From Dryocola clanedunensis (GTDB taxonomy: Bacteria > Pseudomonadota > Gammaproteobacteria > Enterobacterales > Enterobacteriaceae), in assembly GCF_025215155.1 (NCBI RefSeq), contig NZ_JALHAM010000116.1: 64,000 nucleotides of DNA; one strand, 5' to 3'. Positions 61,675 through 64,000 of the stretch are shown here, piece by piece. The position numbers and the translations under genes were made by a program. How positions within the stretch are numbered: position 1 is the stretch's first letter; every line of letters begins with the position of its first letter. The notes under the pieces are model-generated. The model did no database searches. It saw nothing but the letters and a program-made list of their open reading frames with translations, and was not told the origin of the DNA.

Positions 61675-62571
61675 ATGACAGCTCCTCAGTACATTGGGCG
61701 ATTCGCCCCCTCACCGTCAGGTGAACTCCATTTCGGCTCGCTGATTGCAGCCCTTGGCAGCTTTTTGCAGGCCAGAGCCTGTCACGGCCAGTGGCTGGTT
61801 CGTATCGAAGACATCGACCCACCAAGAGAAGTGCCCGGTGCCGCCGACACCATCCTCCGCCAGCTTGAGTATTATAGTTTGCTGTGGGATGGCGACGTCC
61901 TGTGGCAATCGCAGCGCCGTCAGGCTTATTGTGAAGCGCTGGACTGGCTACGCGACCAACATCTCAGCTATTACTGTACCTGCCCGCGCAGCCGCATCCA
62001 GCAAATCGGCGGTTTTTACGACGGCCACTGCCGGACGCTTAACCATGGCCCCGAAAATGCCGCCATGCGCCTGGTGCAGCAGCATCCCGTATTAAGCTTC
62101 GAGGACAAACTTCGCGGCAGATTAGTCGCGGATGAACAGCTTGCGCGGGAAGACTTTATTATTCACCGCCGCGATGGGCTGTTTGCCTATAATCTTGCGG
62201 TCGTGGTGGATGATAACTTCCAGGGTGTGACGGAGATTGTGCGCGGCGCGGATTTAATCGAGCCTACCGTGCGGCAAATTTCTTTGTACCAGCAATTTGG
62301 CTGGCGAGTGCCGCAGTACGTACATCTACCGCTGGCCGTCAACGAGCAGGGTAATAAATTATCCAAGCAAAACCATGCGCCAGCGCTGCCGCAGGGCGAT
62401 CCACGTCCGGTACTTATCCATGCTTTAGCATTCTTAAACCAACCGCTTATCGCACACTGGCAGGACTTATCTCCCGAAAGCCTGTTAAACGAAGCGGTAA
62501 AAAATTGGGCGCTGTCCGATGTTCCGGATACCGCAGCTATGAATACATCATTCTCAAATGCCCCACACTGA
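61675..62571 (+). CDS. gluQ: Glutamyl-Q tRNA(Asp) synthetase
   Basis: A truncated GluRS paralogue that attaches glutamate to queuosine at position 34 of tRNA(Asp). The 298-residue protein has the class I HIGH-like HFGS (19-22), a degenerate KMSKS-like motif KLSKQ, and a Cys-rich zinc-like cluster (CTCP, GHC). It lacks the anticodon-binding domain, as the family does. Usual neighbour order dksA-gluQ-pcnB. Confidence 0.96.
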   Translation: MTAPQYIGRFAPSPSGELHFGSLIAALGSFLQARACHGQWLVRIEDIDPPREVPGAADTILRQLEYYSLLWDGDVLWQSQRRQAYCEALDWLRDQHLSYYCTCPRSRIQQIGGFYDGHCRTLNHGPENAAMRLVQQHPVLSFEDKLRGRLVADEQLAREDFIIHRRDGLFAYNLAVVVDDNFQGVTEIVRGADLIEPTVRQISLYQQFGWRVPQYVHLPLAVNEQGNKLSKQNHAPALPQGDPRPVLIHALAFLNQPLIAHWQDLSPESLLNEAVKNWALSDVPDTAAMNTSFSNAPH

Positions 62572-62628
62572 GCTATGATTAGCCGCTGTTTTTTTTGTCC
62601 CTAATGATTGACACTGCCGAGGTGGACC

Positions 62629-64000
62629 ATTTTTACCCGAGTCGCTAATTTTTGCCGCAAGGTGCTTAACCGCGATGATATCGTGGCTGAGGAGAACGAA
62701 GATCTCCCGCAAATCACGGTCATTCCGCGTGACCAGCATGCCATCTCCCGCAAAGATATCAGTGAAAACGCCCTTAAGGTGCTCTACCGTTTGAATAAAG
62801 CGGGCTATGAGGCTTACCTTGTCGGCGGCGGCGTGCGCGACCTTCTGCTGGACAAAAAACCGAAAGATTTTGATGTCACCACCAGCGCCACGCCGGATCA
62901 GGTTCGTAAACTGTTCCGCAACTGCCGTCTGGTCGGTCGCCGCTTCCGCCTCGCCCACGTCATGTTCGGGCCTGAAATCATTGAGGTCGCGACCTTCCGC
63001 GGTCATCACGAAGAACAAAAATCGGATCGCCAGACCTCGCAAACGGGTCAGAACGGCATGCTGCTGCGCGATAACATTTTTGGTTCGATTGAAGAAGATG
63101 CCCAGCGCCGCGACTTTACGATCAACAGTCTCTATTACAGCGTGGCAGATTTTGCCATCCGCGATTACGTCGGCGGCCTGCGAGATTTACGTAACGGGGT
63201 GATTCGCCTGATTGGCGATCCTGAAACGCGCTACCGCGAAGACCCGGTGCGTATGCTCCGCGCTGTGCGCTTTGCCGCGAAGCTGAACATGACCATCAGC
63301 CCGGAAACCGGCGAACCTATTCCGCGCCTGGCGACGTTAATCAATGACGTTCCGCCTGCCCGTCTGTTTGAAGAGTCTCTCAAACTGTTGCAGGCCGGCC
63401 ACGGCTATCCTACCTATCAGCTGCTGCGCGAATACCAGCTGTTCCAGCCGCTGTTCCCGAGCATCACCCGCTGCTTTACCGAGCAGGGCGATAGCCCAAT
63501 GGAGCTGATGATTACCCAGGTGCTGAAGAACACCGATAACCGCATCCAGAACGACATGCGCGTCAACCCGGCGTTCCTCTTCTCCGCGATGTTCTGGTAC
63601 CCGCAGCTGGAAATGGCGCAGAAGCTTACCCAGGAAAGCGGTCTTGCCTATATGGACGCTTTCGCCCTGGCAATGAACGAAGTGCTGGATGAAGCCTGCC
63701 GCGCGCTGGCTATTCCTAAACGGATTACGACGCTGGTACGAGATATCTGGACGCTACAGCTTCGCCTGTCGCGCCGCCAGGGCAAACGTGCCTGGAAGCT
63801 GATGGAGCATCCTAAGTTCCGCGCCGCGTACGATCTGCTGGCTCTGCGTGCCGAAGTTGAAAATAATCAGGAACTGCTGCGTCTGACCAAATGGTGGGGC
63901 GAGTTCCAGGTTGCCGCACCGCCAATGCAGAAAGACATGCTTGACGGCCTTGGCGATGAGCCAGCCGCTCGCCGCCGCCATCGTCGTCCGCGCAAACGTG
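62629..64000 (+). CDS. pcnB: Poly(A) polymerase I (3' end beyond the window)
   Basis: PcnB adds 3' poly(A) tails that mark RNAs for decay and controls ColE1-type plasmid copy number. The reading frame is open from the AUU codon at 62629 (then TTTACCCGAGTC) to the window end: 457 codons, with perhaps nine missing compared with E. coli (465). GAGG (62619-62622) lies six bases before AUU. No in-frame ATG or GTG fits; an in-frame TTG is at 62608. E. coli pcnB is known to start at AUU. The nucleotidyltransferase core shows GGGVRDLLL and DFDVTT; the C-terminus is Arg-rich. Confidence 0.95.
   Translation, partial: MFTRVANFCRKVLNRDDIVAEENEDLPQITVIPRDQHAISRKDISENALKVLYRLNKAGYEAYLVGGGVRDLLLDKKPKDFDVTTSATPDQVRKLFRNCRLVGRRFRLAHVMFGPEIIEVATFRGHHEEQKSDRQTSQTGQNGMLLRDNIFGSIEEDAQRRDFTINSLYYSVADFAIRDYVGGLRDLRNGVIRLIGDPETRYREDPVRMLRAVRFAAKLNMTISPETGEPIPRLATLINDVPPARLFEESLKLLQAGHGYPTYQLLREYQLFQPLFPSITRCFTEQGDSPMELMITQVLKNTDNRIQNDMRVNPAFLFSAMFWYPQLEMAQKLTQESGLAYMDAFALAMNEVLDEACRALAIPKRITTLVRDIWTLQLRLSRRQGKRAWKLMEHPKFRAAYDLLALRAEVENNQELLRLTKWWGEFQVAAPPMQKDMLDGLGDEPAARRRHRRPRKR

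Noticed and set aside
1..64000. CRISPR arrays, insertion sequences, prophage, integron or toxin-antitoxin modules
   Set aside because: No direct-repeat arrays with spacers, no transposase or integrase genes, no tRNA-linked attachment sites, and gene order matches the conserved enterobacterial core throughout.

Overview
The window is ordinary core chromosome of an enterobacterium (Enterobacteriaceae, close to but not E. coli; an Enterobacter/Klebsiella/Cedecea-like relative is my guess from protein divergence, not a demonstrated identification). Gene order follows the well-known E. coli block from the rrnH/gmhB end to pcnB almost gene for gene, and it is packed densely with housekeeping genes. 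I see no insertion sequence, prophage, CRISPR array, tRNA or integron, and no compositional island.

Layout: (1) 1-3.5 kb: a pair of rRNA promoters pointing out of the left edge, gmhB (heptose biosynthesis for LPS), and the MetJ-controlled metNIQ methionine importer. (2) 3.6-9.1 kb: rcsF (Rcs stress sensor), trmO, proS, then leftward yaeQ-arfB-nlpE and rightward yaeP-rof. (3) 9.1-13.4 kb: leftward ldcC, a VOC protein, tilS and a small periplasmic c-type cytochrome translationally coupled to tilS. This cytochrome is the only gene I do not expect from the E. coli K-12 layout. (4) 13.5-30.2 kb: one long leftward envelope and replication cluster, frr, dxr, uppS, cdsA, rseP, bamA, skp, lpxD, fabZ, lpxA, lpxB, rnhB, dnaE, accA. 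It links isoprenoid, undecaprenyl, phospholipid, lipid A and outer-membrane protein assembly with the polymerase III alpha subunit and acetyl-CoA carboxylase. (5) 30.4-33.3 kb: leftward rpsB-tsf with an S2-type leader and an internal attenuator, then pyrH. (6) 33.3-38.2 kb: rightward map, glnD, dapD, yaeH. (7) 38.3-48.3 kb: leftward cdaR, degP and dgt; rightward mtnN-btuF-yadS; leftward erpA and clcA; rightward hemL. (8) 48.4-54.4 kb: the Fur-type ferrichrome operon fhuACDB, leftward. (9) 54.6-64 kb: leftward mrcB (PBP1b) and hrpB; rightward thpR-sfsA, dksA, gluQ and pcnB. pcnB starts at an AUU codon and runs off the right edge.

Start codons were re-chosen where the longest open frame was clearly too long, using ribosome-binding sites, overlaps with upstream stops, and my recollection of E. 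coli protein lengths. Non-ATG starts are common: GTG for gmhB, yaeP, ldcC, lpxA, skp, frr, btuF, fhuB and hrpB, TTG for fabZ and cdsA, ATT for pcnB. I did not find a plausible novel multi-gene system. The observations most worth checking are the tilS-coupled cytochrome, a FhuA with a shortened cysteine-free loop in the phage-receptor region, the AUU start of pcnB, and several strong RNA hairpins in the envelope cluster.
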